Source: Austropuccinia psidii
Taxonomy: Eukaryota; Basidiomycota; Pucciniomycetes; Pucciniales; Sphaerophragmiaceae
Direction of reading: 5' to 3'
Assembly: GCA_023105745.1 (NCBI GenBank)
Contig: JALGQZ010000003.1
Coordinates: 46,284,196-46,348,195 of the forward strand
Length of the DNA: 64,000 nt
Shown: positions 41,409 through 53,796 of the stretch, piece by piece
How positions within the stretch are numbered: position 1 is the first letter of the stretch
Layout: each line of letters starts with the position of its first letter
Translations under genes and position numbers: made by a program
The notes under the pieces: generated by a model
Seen by the model: the letters and a program-made list of their open reading frames with translations, nothing else
Told to the model about the DNA's origin: nothing
The model's database searches: none

Positions 41409-42990
41409 AATCTTCCAGATATCTTGGAGTGAAATAACACTTCAAATAATCATTCATTTTATGGAATATAAAAAAAGCCCTACAAAAATGGAAACAATAA
41501 AAACAACTTTTGATTAGTGAAAGAAGCATATTATATATATTACAAAAATTCAATACTTCAAGAAATGGACCTCATTAATTCAAAAACTTAGATTAAACTC
41601 TTCAAGTTTTTGTGCCCTGTGAAAGAAGATTATTTCACCTATGTCAGCCTGTAACTCAAAACCAGAGCACAAGCATGACAGCCAAATACCATAAACCAAT
41701 GGTAAAGCCAAGATACCAATAAAACATGTATCTGAGCCAAATCAGCTCAAAAGGTATCAAAAAAAGAGGAAACCCACCACTTTCCAAATACACAAGCCCA
41801 CCATCATAGGACAAGGAATAACAAAATTGTTTCTGAGAATAAACCTTATTTGTCACCTCTCATCTGAAATCCAGAGGAAGAGGCTTAACCCCATCAAATG
41901 GGTATTCAAATTGAAGCTCTAAGTCAGGGCTATCCAATGGTACTAGAAAAACTGAGCTAGCACCAGAACTACAGGAGCTATGGCAAAAATAAGGTCAAAT
42001 AAGGGTGAAAAAAGTATTCACCTCCCATATAACTTCTACAGTTTTAGTGTGAGATACCTAAAGTGGGGTCTTTTTGGAAAGAGAACAATCAGGGATATTT
42101 GATGGTGCCATTACTTTCCCCATAACTCATCTAGAACAAAAGTTATGGAGCCAACAAGCTCCATACAGATTTTCAGCAAATCATATATATGTACAAAAAC
42201 TCTTGTACATGGCATAACTTTGCTATATATAATGATAGCCATATCAAATGAGGTACCATTGTGTAGAAAGAATCCAGGCCTACACAATAAACCAACTTTG
42301 AGCTTGATATCTCAAAAAATGACAAATCTATGGCAGTTGAAAGGTCAAAATCTCACAGCTAGACCAATACAGCCTTACTGTGGGATAATATCCCATAAGT
42401 ATGATTATGAGGTGTAAAACAGACAAAGAAGCTTGTTTATACTTTAATACCTCATAGTTTGGTCAATAATGGGGTCTTGTATAGGTTCTGTACAGCATTC
42501 TACACGTCACACAAGTCAGTAGAGGGCTATGTGGTCCCCAGATAAAAATTTTCACCCAGTATTAGTGAAAACTGCCCAGATGTGGTTTCAAAACCACATC
42601 CGAGTCCAATACAGGCTACAAAGGCCTTGTGAAAACCACAAGCCAGTCCTTGGAAGTGGAAAGGTCTAGAAGACTTTTTCACCCCAGTTTAGGATAAAAA
42701 GGGGCCTTTTCTCCACTAGAAAAGGTTTCCTCATCCTTATCTTGAACTCCTATGTAGTACAACTGTAAAATACAGTTATGCTCCCAGAAAATAATCAGGT
42801 TATACTTTGAATCTTAGTATTTTAGTTCTTATTGCAGTAACTCAACTGGTAATACTGCACCCAGGGCTTTCAACAGTGCTCACCACCACTATTTTATAAT
42901 AGTAAAGCCCTTATTACTCCATTTTAAACTTTTATTATCTATAATCCAACCATTTTTCAGTTAATTTCACTGTGTCAAAGTCATAGTTGA
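41409..42990. other. unidentified, more balanced-composition block
   Basis: Less AT-rich than its surroundings and free of long frames. It has a TATA-like GGATAAAAAGGGG at about 42691 and phrases such as CTGTACAGCATTCTACACG near 42490. The texture is like an LTR or other noncoding repeat, but I see no second copy and no clear ends. Confidence 0.35.
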
Positions 42991-45900
42991 AGTTGGAAAT
43001 ATCATTATTACACCTTCATCATAGACTCAGACTGACAAGCTTACTTTCCACAAAAGATATCATCAATTACAAGGAATAAAGTTTGAAAGATTTTTTCAGT
43101 GATGAAGAAAGTTATTGTGGAAATGGAGGTATTTTTTTAATACACAAATAGGCCAAAAATATCCTTAAAGAATGGTTTGAATATTAAAACTCCATAAGCC
43201 ATGTACATATTCAGAATACATCATTTTCACATAAAAAAAGATGAATAATGTTTTTTTGAATGAGAAAATATATGTATTTAAGCCCAATTTGGGATTCTAT
43301 TGGAATATTTGGACAGAGAATTTCCATAATTTTGATAAACTTAAACTAACTATCTAATACTACATAAAATATTTGTGAGCCTTGAGTTCTATTTGAAAGA
43401 ATGAAATAGGCCAAAAATAAACTTAAATAAACTCTTTAATATGAAAAAACCATAATTAATGTGCATATCCAAAATTCATAATTTTTCTTGAAGAAACAGA
43501 TAGAAATCATTTTGTGAGCTATTAAGTTCATGAATTGAAGAAAAGATTTGGATTATTCAGAAACATTCACCTAGGTTAAGTCAATAATCTATATAAGCTT
43601 AAATTAACTTTATGAAGTAGTAATATGGAAAATACTTCAAAAACTCATCAATGATACCACATAAAGGATCTGTGGAAAATTATGTTTTTTGCAGTTTTAA
43701 ACAAAAATATTGGGATTCTTGAAATTCCCATGTTGAATATACACTGAAATTAGTCTTATGAATGTTTCTAGAGCTAAAAAATTCTGCATTATTACAGCCA
43801 TGATTGATATTAGTCTTAACTGATGAATTAATATTCTTGAAATTAAAAATATATAATTGGAACAAAAGACATTGAAGAGACCCAGGGAACCCAAGCTTCT
43901 GAGGCCTATGTTATGTAGCCAGTCCCAGGAATTGTCTCCATGGACTTTAATTACTGACTTAGTCAATTAAAATGTATTAAGAAAATCTTTATAAAGACCA
44001 AGTCTCATTAAATTATAATAAAATGGAAAATAAGATGATATTTGGGCATGAAGAAGATGTAATACGCAAATATGACTCCTGAGAACATGTATATTATAGA
44101 TATTTTTAATGGAAACCCTCAAAAATTATTGATAAAAAAAGGTTTCTGACTAGTAAGAATGAAGTTATGTCATGGAAACCAGAAGTCATTATTCTATCAG
44201 CCTAAAACATATAAAAAATGAGGTGAAGCTCAAGAAATTCATTAGAAATACAATTATTAAAAAATCACTGAGAAATTTTGAGGACCAATAGAGAAAGCTG
44301 TTATTCTTAAGAAAAAACAATAAAGGTAATGTCTTAATTATATAAAATGAAATTTTGACTTACAGTTAATTATTGATGATTCCATATAAAAAGCTGAATA
44401 TTTAAAATTTTATAGATATTACATCTTCTGATTAAATTTACAATAAAATTAATAAAATTTAGAAAAACAGTTCTTATTTTGAAATAAAAGAATATTTTAG
44501 GTAGTAAATCTATTATTTCTTAGCCTTAAATAGGTTGGTATCCATTTGAGATCTTATAATAAGCTAGTTGAGTTGATTTTTAGGGAAAAAAAGTGATATA
44601 GTCTTAAGTAAATATATTATAATTGATTTCCATTATATTTGGTTTTCAGGAAAAAACTTCTAACACCTGTGTAAGATTTTTTAGAATCAAAATAAATCTA
44701 CTGTTTCTGTTTATTCCCCAATATTCATCATTATGATTTGGTAAACTCCATAAAGAATTAATAAAATATTCCCTATTAGCTATTGGATAACTTTTAAGTA
44801 ACTTTCAGCTTTAAATAAAACAGAAAGAAATGAAAAAAATAAATTACTATTATCAACAGTGCTGTAGCTACAGTTATTTTATCACCGAAATTTTATCTAC
44901 TATCGATCATTTAGATTTTTTGAAAAACCCTCTCAAATAATTCTTTCAAGGATTTCCAAGATATTGTTGTAGTATTCCTGAAGGATTCGTCAAATTTTGA
45001 TTCTTATTCCTTTAAATTACATATTTTACTTCAGGAACTTGAAATAATTGGTCTTTAAAGATATGATTGTTAATAAAAATGATCTGATATAATGTTAATA
45101 GAAAGTTTTCTGATCGAAACTCCTTCTAATTGATTTTATTTGAAAATGTCTGCTTACTTCTAAAATTACTAGTATTATATATCAGGTAAAAGAAATCATT
45201 CAAAAATGAATAATTAATTTGTTGTTATAATAATCGATTTCATTATGGTAAATAGAAAAAACAACAGTACTATTGATTAATAGGAACATTTTTGAAGGGG
45301 TTCATGAAATGATATTACAGTTATCTTGGAATTCAAACATATCCTATTTCCAATTTTAAAGAAACAATCCTCAAGATCTTCAATTAGACTTATTAGTAAC
45401 AAAAGAAGGAAGCTTATTATTTAGGTCAGACTTTGGAGAAATATAATAGTCTACTTGAGAAAAAACAACTTTAAAATGAAAAAACAAAAATATAATTTTG
45501 ATTATCTTCAAGGAAGTTGATTTTTTCTTTAAAAAAACTTAAAGTAAATGTATTTTTTTTTTCATTTTTTTCACTAATTGATGGATGGTAGCTTGAGATG
45601 TGTTTTCAATACTATGTATTTATTTCTTAGGTTTCAGATTCAATTTTTGAAGAAAAAGCTAGATAATCTTCAAGTAATAATATTCAGCTAAAAACAAATT
45701 TTGAATGTATTGGAAAATTTCTCTTGAGCCATCAGTTAATATTGGAATAAACCAATTTTTCAAATTTTTTTATCAATTGATGATATGGTATGTTTAATTG
45801 CCTCTTTGGAGCTTATGTGCCTGGGCTTCAGGAAAAATTGGAGTAATATCCCTCTATAGGATCAAAAGATATTGAAGCCCAAGAGAATTGACTTATTGTG

Positions 45901-47520
45901 GTAGAATCACTAGATTCAGGTTGGTGACTATGAAAATACCCACTCTTCAATATTTTATCCAGATTTGAAAGATTAAAAAATTAAATTTATTTAATAATTT
46001 CACAATCTTTGTTTATGGTAAGTCTATTAAGTTACGTTGAAGAAGGAAGCCCCTTCATGAAAATAAATTGAGTCAATCCTAGCTTAATTATTCCTATTTT
46101 TCTTTGACTTAATAATAATTTCCAAGTAATATTATCAAAGTTTTTATGATCAAAAGATGTTAAATATATAAATCCTGTATTTAATTCATTAAAAGGAATA
46201 AGGCTCATTATATATTATTTTCCTTAGTGACAATATTACATAATTTCACTTATTATTGTAGATTTCCTAATTTTCATTAAAATATTCCTCATTTAAGACA
46301 GATTAAATTATTTTATCTCAATTTTAATAATAATCAAAGAATGTTATAATTTTTAGAAAATTCAGTTGAGTTAAAAATCTTTATTTCAATGTGATAGTTT
46401 TTTTTGTAACAAAAAATATTACTTGAATATAATAATAATCAGCTTATTGATATACTAAAAAATACTTTTATCATATTTATCATCTTTTAAAAATATATTT
46501 AATCATTTTGGCATCAAAGGATATCACAAAAGCACTTAGTATAATTTCATTTACATTTCTATATTTCATAAGGACCTTAATTGTGCAAAATTCTAAAACA
46601 GGTGTATTTCTATGTATTTCTTTATAGTAACACCTTATCAAAATCCTGGAAAACCTACCTTCTTACTTAGTATAAGGCTCTCATAACCTGAGGTTAAACT
46701 AATTTTCCCTTTCCAACATTTTCATATTCAATGTTTTGAATAAAATGGTGTAGTTGAGATTATTTTCCAGTAAAAAGCTCATTGGAAAACCAAAATTTAA
46801 TTAAATGATGGTATTAATAGAATATAAAGGCTATCAAAAACTTTTTTCATTTAATAAGATTAAATTTTGCAAAAAAAAAGACTCAATTCTACCAAATTAA
46901 GGATTAAAAATCTTAATTTGTGATTCAACCCATTTTTTGCTCAATTATTTTTTAAATAATGGTTTTTCTATTTATCCTTTTGTTATTCTTTTTATCTTTT
47001 ATATCAAATTTAAATTCATCAATAATTATGGATTTTATCAAATAAAGTCTGGGTAAGTCATAATATTATGAGATTTGAACTTTTTGAAATATAAAATGGA
47101 ATAAAAAATCAAACCTCCAATTTGAGCTTTGTGAGCTACAAAAATAATTGAGTTTAACATGTTTCACCTGACTTATGTTTCTTTGAGCCCTATAAGCTTC
47201 CAAGGAATATCATAAAAAGATCTCATTTATTGTTCAAAAATGAATGCCTGATTACTAAGATATGGACTCAGTCTTTGCTGGATATGACCCTGGGAAATCA
47301 CCAAATCCACCTTCCAGATTTCAAAATAGGGCATGGCAGAAATTTAAACATCTCAGAACAATACAGGCTTTCCCATGGCCCCGCAAAAAAATTTCCCTCC
47401 ATATTTTTTGAAATTTATAAAGCCTGAGTGACTTCCATCATATGCATTTATCTGAATACCCAAAAAATATAAATCCAAAGCAATTCTATACCAACTTATC
47501 AAAAAACATGAATTTTAAGA
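42991..47520. other. AT-rich region, no gene seen
   Basis: About 4.5 kb with stops throughout all frames, scattered GAAAAA and ATTATT runs, and no recognised motif or repeat. Confidence 0.55.
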
Positions 47521-47536
47521 AGAAGAAGAACTGAAA

Positions 47537-48816
47537 TTGATGGAAATGATCATTATTCCTGAATTCCAAACAATTGCATCAATATTATGTGAACATTTTT
47601 CTCAACAGGACCGCTTTCTTGAATGGATCATAAGTGATGAGCATGGGATGGATTCCAAGATATCAATGGTATTATTTAATTTGTTGGAAAAGAATTTTTC
47701 TTATGAAAATTTTGGGAGTAATATTTTTTTATTATTAATTAGTTACTTATTATATTGAGGAATACAATTTGGTTAAATTTCTTGGCATGAGGGAGGTTGA
47801 TTTCAAGCAAGTGGTCTAAACTACACAACATGGATTTATTTCACTCTAAGACTTGATAAAAGATCACCCGGTGTTTCAGAGTGAGAGTCCCCGTCAAAAA
47901 GTGTACATCTGCTTTCAATTGGCCCTAAAATTGGAGTTACTTGGTAGCAATGGGAATGGCGCATTGTTGAAATTGTTTTCAAGAAAATACCGACTCCGTA
48001 GGGGTAGTTTCATCATGATTTTGCATCAGGTAATTAAGGTTATTTTCTGCTTGGGGTTGGATCATGTGAAGTGGCTAAACATAGACGAAAACCAAAGAAG
48101 TCTTTAGTAAATAGCTCAAGAGGGTTTTTCTGGATGTGTGGAATTCTGGGAAAGGACTACTATAACTTTATATAAGCCAACTGGGGTGGATGGTGATGTG
48201 TTTGATGACTGGAAGTGGTATTATTAGTTTAATTTGAAGTTGAATTGTAATAATAGCAAGAAGATTGCTTCAATTTTGGGTTGATGGCCAGGATTATGTG
48301 GGGACAGCACTATGTATAAAAAAATGGGTATTTTTAATTGACCTGAGGAATTTTTCAGTCTAGGTAAGTAGGCATATCTTTTTACCTAATTCTGGCTAAT
48401 AAATTTTATGTTGAGTTTTTGAATGCCCATTCAGGTGAAAAATATATTCTCACAGATTCAGAATATCCCCTGTGTTTAAATTACATACCCTGTTTTAAAA
48501 GGTCTTCTGCCAACAAACAACACAATCAATCTTTTAATTAGCACATGGGAAAATTGCGCATGCACATAAAACATTTTATAGGAGTGCTAAAGAATAGATG
48601 GACTTATCCTCAAAAATTGTGGTTAGTTCTAAATAAACAATCTGAAATTACGTATATGAATCTCTGTATTTTTTCTTGTATTGTGCTTCAAAATATGCTT
48701 ATTGATAGAGGGGAAATATGCAACCAAGTAGGTATCAATCATGACCCAGGGGGAATATTTGCAAATGAATTGATGGGTAATAGTAATCAAGAGAAAATAA
48801 ATCAATTAAGGATTTA
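47537..48816 (+). pseudogene. second, heavily decayed PIF/Harbinger transposase
   Basis: Fragments in several frames: LELLGSNGNGALLKLFSRKY (near 47930-47990), like the GSNGNGA segment of the 37 kb transposase, and MRIKH-like LRMHIKHFIGVLKNRW (48553-48600) followed by IFSCIVLQNMLIDRGE (near 48670-48715). The last is the conserved C-terminal helix of DDE Tnp4 enzymes. Many stops and shifts; certainly inactive. Confidence 0.6.
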
Positions 48817-48829
48817 AATATAATCAAAA

Positions 48830-49940
48830 CTTCATGGGATTTATTAAAGCTCAGGCTATTTTCAAATTGATTTATCTTTTCTCATCGTCAAAGAATTCTA
48901 AAATTATATCTTTACCATTATTAACCCATTGGTTGTGTTTTGAGGGTTACTACTCTTGAGTGATGTGGTGAGGAAATTTATTATTAAAAAGATTTCTTTG
49001 GACCTTTGTAGGAATGGGAGTCATAAGCTCATGCGTTGGAGGCTCCTGTGACTTACTTAGAAGTTCCCCTTTTGAAATCCTTTTCAAACGACTACTGACC
49101 AATGCATGGAACACCTTGTCAGACTCATAGACATGGTGGGCTGTGTATGTTAGGAATAATTTCTAACTTGATGACCAATAAAGACTAACGTTTAGTACTG
49201 TATCTGAAAGCACTTGATTGAGTAAACTATCTACACCTGAATTTGGCAAGGATTGAGCGTGAATACGATTTCTCTTAAATTTATATTTAAAAACTTATAA
49301 ATATTCTTGAAGGTCTAACTGAAATGGACCCCTACATTAATGGCTAACCTACTTCCCATCCCCAAATGATGGTCAGTGACCTGGACGTCTCAAAGAAAAT
49401 TTCAAAAAAATACTCATGTAAGAAGGAAGGGTTTATCATTGGGGCTCATAAAAACTCTTTGCCTTTATTGAAATGTAGTAATTGGAGATTTTGGAAATAT
49501 ACAGAACATCAGAAATTGCAGAATTCTCCAAAACAAACAAACAACTAAAAAACTTAACCATAGGACAATTTTAGAAATCTACAGTAATTATAAAAATACT
49601 TTGATTTATTCATTTGTCTTACCAGAAAGTAATAAATCTCTTTCAGTTGCATTTTTTTTCTCCTTCTCTTTCAGTTCCACTTCCCATTCCCATTTTTTCC
49701 TCTCAAATAAATTCCTCTCCCTTTCTCAGCTGCATTATTCTACTTCAGAAGTTCCTTCTCATTGGTGTCTTTATGCATTTGAAACTAAAACTTGTCTTGC
49801 CTATCTGAATTGCCTTTATCCTATGTGCTTTTGTGGTTTTTAATCAAAGGAAGAATTATCTAATATCTTAAATTGCAAATATTTATTCTCATGCATCTCC
49901 TGTTCGTGCACCTCTTTCAATCCTTTTTTGTATTTTTTGA
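48830..49940. other. spacer between the two decayed PIF genes
   Basis: AT-rich, with a CTTTCTC-rich patch at 49640-49735. No gene recognised, and no TET/JBP-like remnant seen here. Confidence 0.45.
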
Positions 49941-50640
49941 TGTGGGGTTGACTTATTTGACACTTGTTTGATCTTTATCTCCCTTGGCCTTCAGTTGTCT
50001 CTTGTTCTTTGCCTCATATGCTGATAAATCTGAATTGACATCACTGATATTGGTTTTAATCACATTATCTTCTGAGTCTAAAATTACAAGCCTAATTGAG
50101 ATGTTTTTTTAGCTCAGTTCAGCTATCACTTCCACATTAGCTTTCTGTCCAAAGACCACTTCCATCTGTCCAAAACATGGCCACATTGTCTATAATTTTT
50201 GAAACAATGTCATTCCCAAATCCTCATCGGTCAAGCCAGGAACTGTTTGTTGAGACCAAGAGCATGCATACAAGTATTTGTTCTTGTATGTGCTGAATCT
50301 TTGTGCCCATTGACATTCATTTTAGCTTAAGCTTGGATTGAGAGAGTTAAGATATCCTGAAAAGAGCTCATATGCCGCACCTCTAGTAATAAAACATTCA
50401 CCAATTCTAGTTTTTCAATTTTTCCCAAACAACTGATTATAAATATTTGCATCCTCAATATACAAACAAATGTTTTCATAATTGTGCAATGTGAATGGTG
50501 GATTACTATTGCGCTTTGATTGAGATTTTTGGGACTTCCTTAACTTCTTAATTCTAATTTGTCCAAAAGAACCCAAGTCCAAACCACTGACCTTGGTTCC
50601 CTTTGACTTTCACCACTTGGTGATTGTCAAGCGGTTAAAT
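49940..50640 (-). pseudogene. second, decayed Myb/SANT-like accessory gene
   Basis: Minus-strand reading gives FTLHNYENICLYIEDANIYNQLFG, RIGECFITRGAAYELFSGYL, then a block resembling TGAGLTDEDL / EKLETMCPCF / MEVVFGQKANV, with scattered stops. The last block parallels the accessory gene at 32203-32460. With the transposase at 47537 it forms a convergent pair, as in the 24605-37739 element but in mirror orientation. Confidence 0.5.
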
Positions 50641-51009
50641 TTAGGTGCTCAACTGATTGTGCCAGACATTGTGCATTAGTTGGTGAGGCTGTTGTAGTTG
50701 GCTGGCTCTGGGGCAAACCATGCCTATGTTTAACCCCCCTTTGTAATTTTTTTGGTTGCATTGGGCTGGGGGGAAATGGCATCAAATGGCTTGTGTCTTT
50801 AACTGGTTGGAAGCCCATCATTGAAACATAATAGCCCAGTGACTCTCAAACTTACAGTGGAGCCATACCAACATGCATATCCAAATGACCAGGGGGGCAA
50901 ATATTGGAGTCCCTGTTTGGACAATGGGAGTATTGTCAATCTGTTGGCCAACCAAACCATTATGATGCTGCCCTACATGCTTTTCAATCAACAAAGGTGC
51001 CCCCAAATC

Positions 51010-52323
51010 TAGAAAACAAGGCTTCCCACTCTGTTCTGAACCATTTGCTTAATTGTTGATATTGGGGAAAGTCTGGTTCAATCCTGTTGCATTAGCCAAA
51101 TTGTCTACAAATGTCATATAAGTATTTGATATACAGAACCACGTTAGTAAGATAAAAAACATACCTCTATCAATCAAAGGATTATATAATAGAAACAAAG
51201 AAACTGCTGGGTTAGAGTGGGATGGATGTCAAAATTGCGAGTTCCCACAGGGTTTTTGGACAATTTTCGGCAAAGACTGAGCCCTCCTAAATGCCTAAGC
51301 ACATACAACAGGTCATCAAAAGGCATGGAGGTCCAACTCATTAATAGAGTTGTTGGCTAAGTCTTTTTTATCCTTATTTTTTACTTTTTATTTTGGTTCA
51401 TCTTATCTTTAATTAAGGCGAAGTCCCAGGTTGCTGAATTAGATGTGCCATTCCTAATTTGCCTCAGCCCCTATGCGTAAGGGTGAGCCGAATAAAACAC
51501 ACTCCGCCTAGAGGCTACACACAAAACACACTGTTTCCCTAAGTTCTGTCAGGCTAGAGTAGTTCATTTTGCATCAGATTTTCTTCACACTAACAGTAAT
51601 AAAGCCAATTCTTCTAACGATTTTCCAAAAAACGTGAGAGTCAAGATGATCTAAAAATGAATGAGTAGTGCATGGCAGTGCCTGGACGGGCACGCTTGTG
51701 GCATGCGTGTTGGTGCCTCCACACCATACCTTCCTAATCCGGAAAGGTGGTAAGATAGAGGCACAAGCTAAAATGCAGAGCCAAACCCCTGCCAAGCTAC
51801 CCTCTTGCTAATCAAATGCGTCAAAATTTGGCCATCTTATAAAAGGCGACAGCGATCGATGCTGTTTCGTTTTTGGTTTTAGGCTGCCCATGCAGAACTC
51901 TTGGCAGGGTTGAAATTTTTAAGCCCAAACCTGAAGGTTGTGAGAAAAGCTACCTTCCAACCGATTCCTGACTGTAAAGGCCCAAGCCATCTTGTCATCC
52001 CGAAGCTTTGCGTGGCTCAAGATCCATTTTTGCCACTCCTCCATATGTCAAACAGGGTCTAAAGCAAAACATGAAACACTAAACTGAAGTCTGATGTCAA
52101 TTTGCTCTTTCGTGCACGCCTTTAAGCATCCATCAGATGAGTAGCTTGACTGAATGGTCTCAAATCCTCATCATCGGTCTACAGTACATCTTGTCCAATC
52201 GGTTCTTGCGAATTCATGTATCACACAAGGTATAGATTGTTGTGAAACCTGAGCTTGTGAAGCTATTCAACTAGCTGTCTCGCGACTCTAAAAAAAGAGA
52301 GGGCTAGACCACTGTACCTTTTC
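51010..52323. other. region upstream of the cellular gene
   Basis: More balanced composition from about 51420 onward, with several CpG and no transposon similarity seen. It could hold the promoter and 5' exons of the gene at 52324. I found no tRNA B-box or other RNA gene. Confidence 0.4.
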
Positions 52324-53796
52324 TTGGTACCATCCCTTACCAAAAACACAATTGGGCTCACCTTAGAGAGTTTTGCACCACATCGGACAAGTCTGATGTT
52401 TGTCTTCCTTATTAAAAAGCTAACCACCGCTGACCGATATCTCTCAGGAAAGTTTGGCTGGTGTTTCCTGATCAGCTTTTGGTATCATTTGGGAGTTCCC
52501 ACTATGGCTTTGACGATAAAGTCAGGTCAGCCAACGAAAGCCATGTTCCCTGTCAGTATTTGCGATAGTTACCTAGAGCATTTCCGCGTCAACGTAGCCC
52601 TCGACGGCTCAAAGGCAAGGACCGGACACGCAGATATGTTAACGGATTCGAGGTCACCCAAGCTGAAAACAAAGAATTTCAACCTAGCCAAAGCCTATAC
52701 AGTCCGACGCCATGATAAGCGCCTAGAAAAGCGCCATGAATTGATTATAAATTACAAGCCGCCTATTGAAACACCCAACAAGCGTAAATTTTCGAGCCCC
52801 CCATCCTTTCGGTTGGAAAGCAGCAGTTGCAACAACCCTTGGGGGACAAGAGTCTTATCATGTCAAGAAATCCACTCCTCTGACTTCCACTTCAATTCAG
52901 TCCATGAGGTTTATCGTGGCATAAAAAATCCTTCCCTGAAAAAGTTTGTAGAAACAACTACAAGTTTTGTGCAAGAGCTACGCGACACTGATGGTACTTC
53001 CATGCGAGCGCGCTTAACGGAATTGGACAAGCGCTGGAGGTGCTTGGAAGACATCAGGGCTGAGCGTAAAATGCCAATTCCGATAAAGCGCTACCACACC
53101 CTGACGGATTACGTGCAGTTTGCACACAAAAATGCTAACTTTGATGGGCCTCTTGATCAAAACAAACGTTCCCGCTTGATCTATGACGCAAGTACCATCG
53201 CAGGAAATTTGCTTTTCAAGGACTTCAACTTAGACAAGGACGAAAACACGCTTTTGAATGAGCTATGGAAAAAATGGATTAAGTTGGACTATTCAAGCCA
53301 GACAAGTTCATCGAAAAACTCAAAAAACGATATAAATGGTTTTTTACGGAAAATTGATTTTATGAATAAATCTGCCTTATTGAGAATTTCACGCTTGAAT
53401 GAACTCTTCATTGAGCCTCCTTTCATGAATCAACAATCCCTAAAAGAAGTTTTGAATTCTGCATTCAAGTTCTTGGCCGACTTCTGGAAAAAACTTGATT
53501 TCTCGAACTTTATGAAACAAACTAAGCCCGCTCCGACGTCTATACATAAAGTATTTGCGACTAAATTTTGTTTTCCAATTACTATGAACGCTGCTGCGGG
53601 TGAAGTTTTTATTTTATGGCAAAATGAGAAATATCAAGAACTTCGTCTCCTCCTGAACTACGAAAAACCACCGGCAAAATTGTTGAAACAAGCACTTAGT
53701 GATAAAATGATTCAGGAGGCACTTTATTATGCCAATTTTGAAAATGAGATCGAGCTTTACGCCGGAGATTTTAAAATAACACCTCAAACTAAATAA
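52324..53796 (+). CDS. uncharacterised protein, probable cellular gene
   Basis: Open for 490 codons, the longest frame in the window without a transposon signature, in a less AT-rich island with GCG/CGC codons not used by the elements. I recognise no domain. The first 60 residues include a hydrophobic stretch (FGWCFLISFWYHLGV, about 45-60). A start at the ATG 52504 (MALTIKSGQPTKAMF) is equally plausible, as is an upstream exon. The middle (about 110-290) is basic and charged. The C-terminal half has repeated amphipathic helices (LDFSNFM, YQELRLLLNYEKPPAKLLKQAL). Stop at 53794-53796. No obvious signal peptide if the later start is used. Function unknown; it might also be a captured or decayed fragment of a larger gene. 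Confidence 0.6.
   Translation: MVPSLTKNTIGLTLESFAPHRTSLMFVFLIKKLTTADRYLSGKFGWCFLISFWYHLGVPTMALTIKSGQPTKAMFPVSICDSYLEHFRVNVALDGSKARTGHADMLTDSRSPKLKTKNFNLAKAYTVRRHDKRLEKRHELIINYKPPIETPNKRKFSSPPSFRLESSSCNNPWGTRVLSCQEIHSSDFHFNSVHEVYRGIKNPSLKKFVETTTSFVQELRDTDGTSMRARLTELDKRWRCLEDIRAERKMPIPIKRYHTLTDYVQFAHKNANFDGPLDQNKRSRLIYDASTIAGNLLFKDFNLDKDENTLLNELWKKWIKLDYSSQTSSSKNSKNDINGFLRKIDFMNKSALLRISRLNELFIEPPFMNQQSLKEVLNSAFKFLADFWKKLDFSNFMKQTKPAPTSIHKVFATKFCFPITMNAAAGEVFILWQNEKYQELRLLLNYEKPPAKLLKQALSDKMIQEALYYANFENEIELYAGDFKITPQTK

Noticed and set aside
42380..42900. A complete solo LTR around the TATA-like GGATAAAAAGGGG
   Set aside because: Texture is suggestive, but no paired ends, no target duplication and no second copy in the window.
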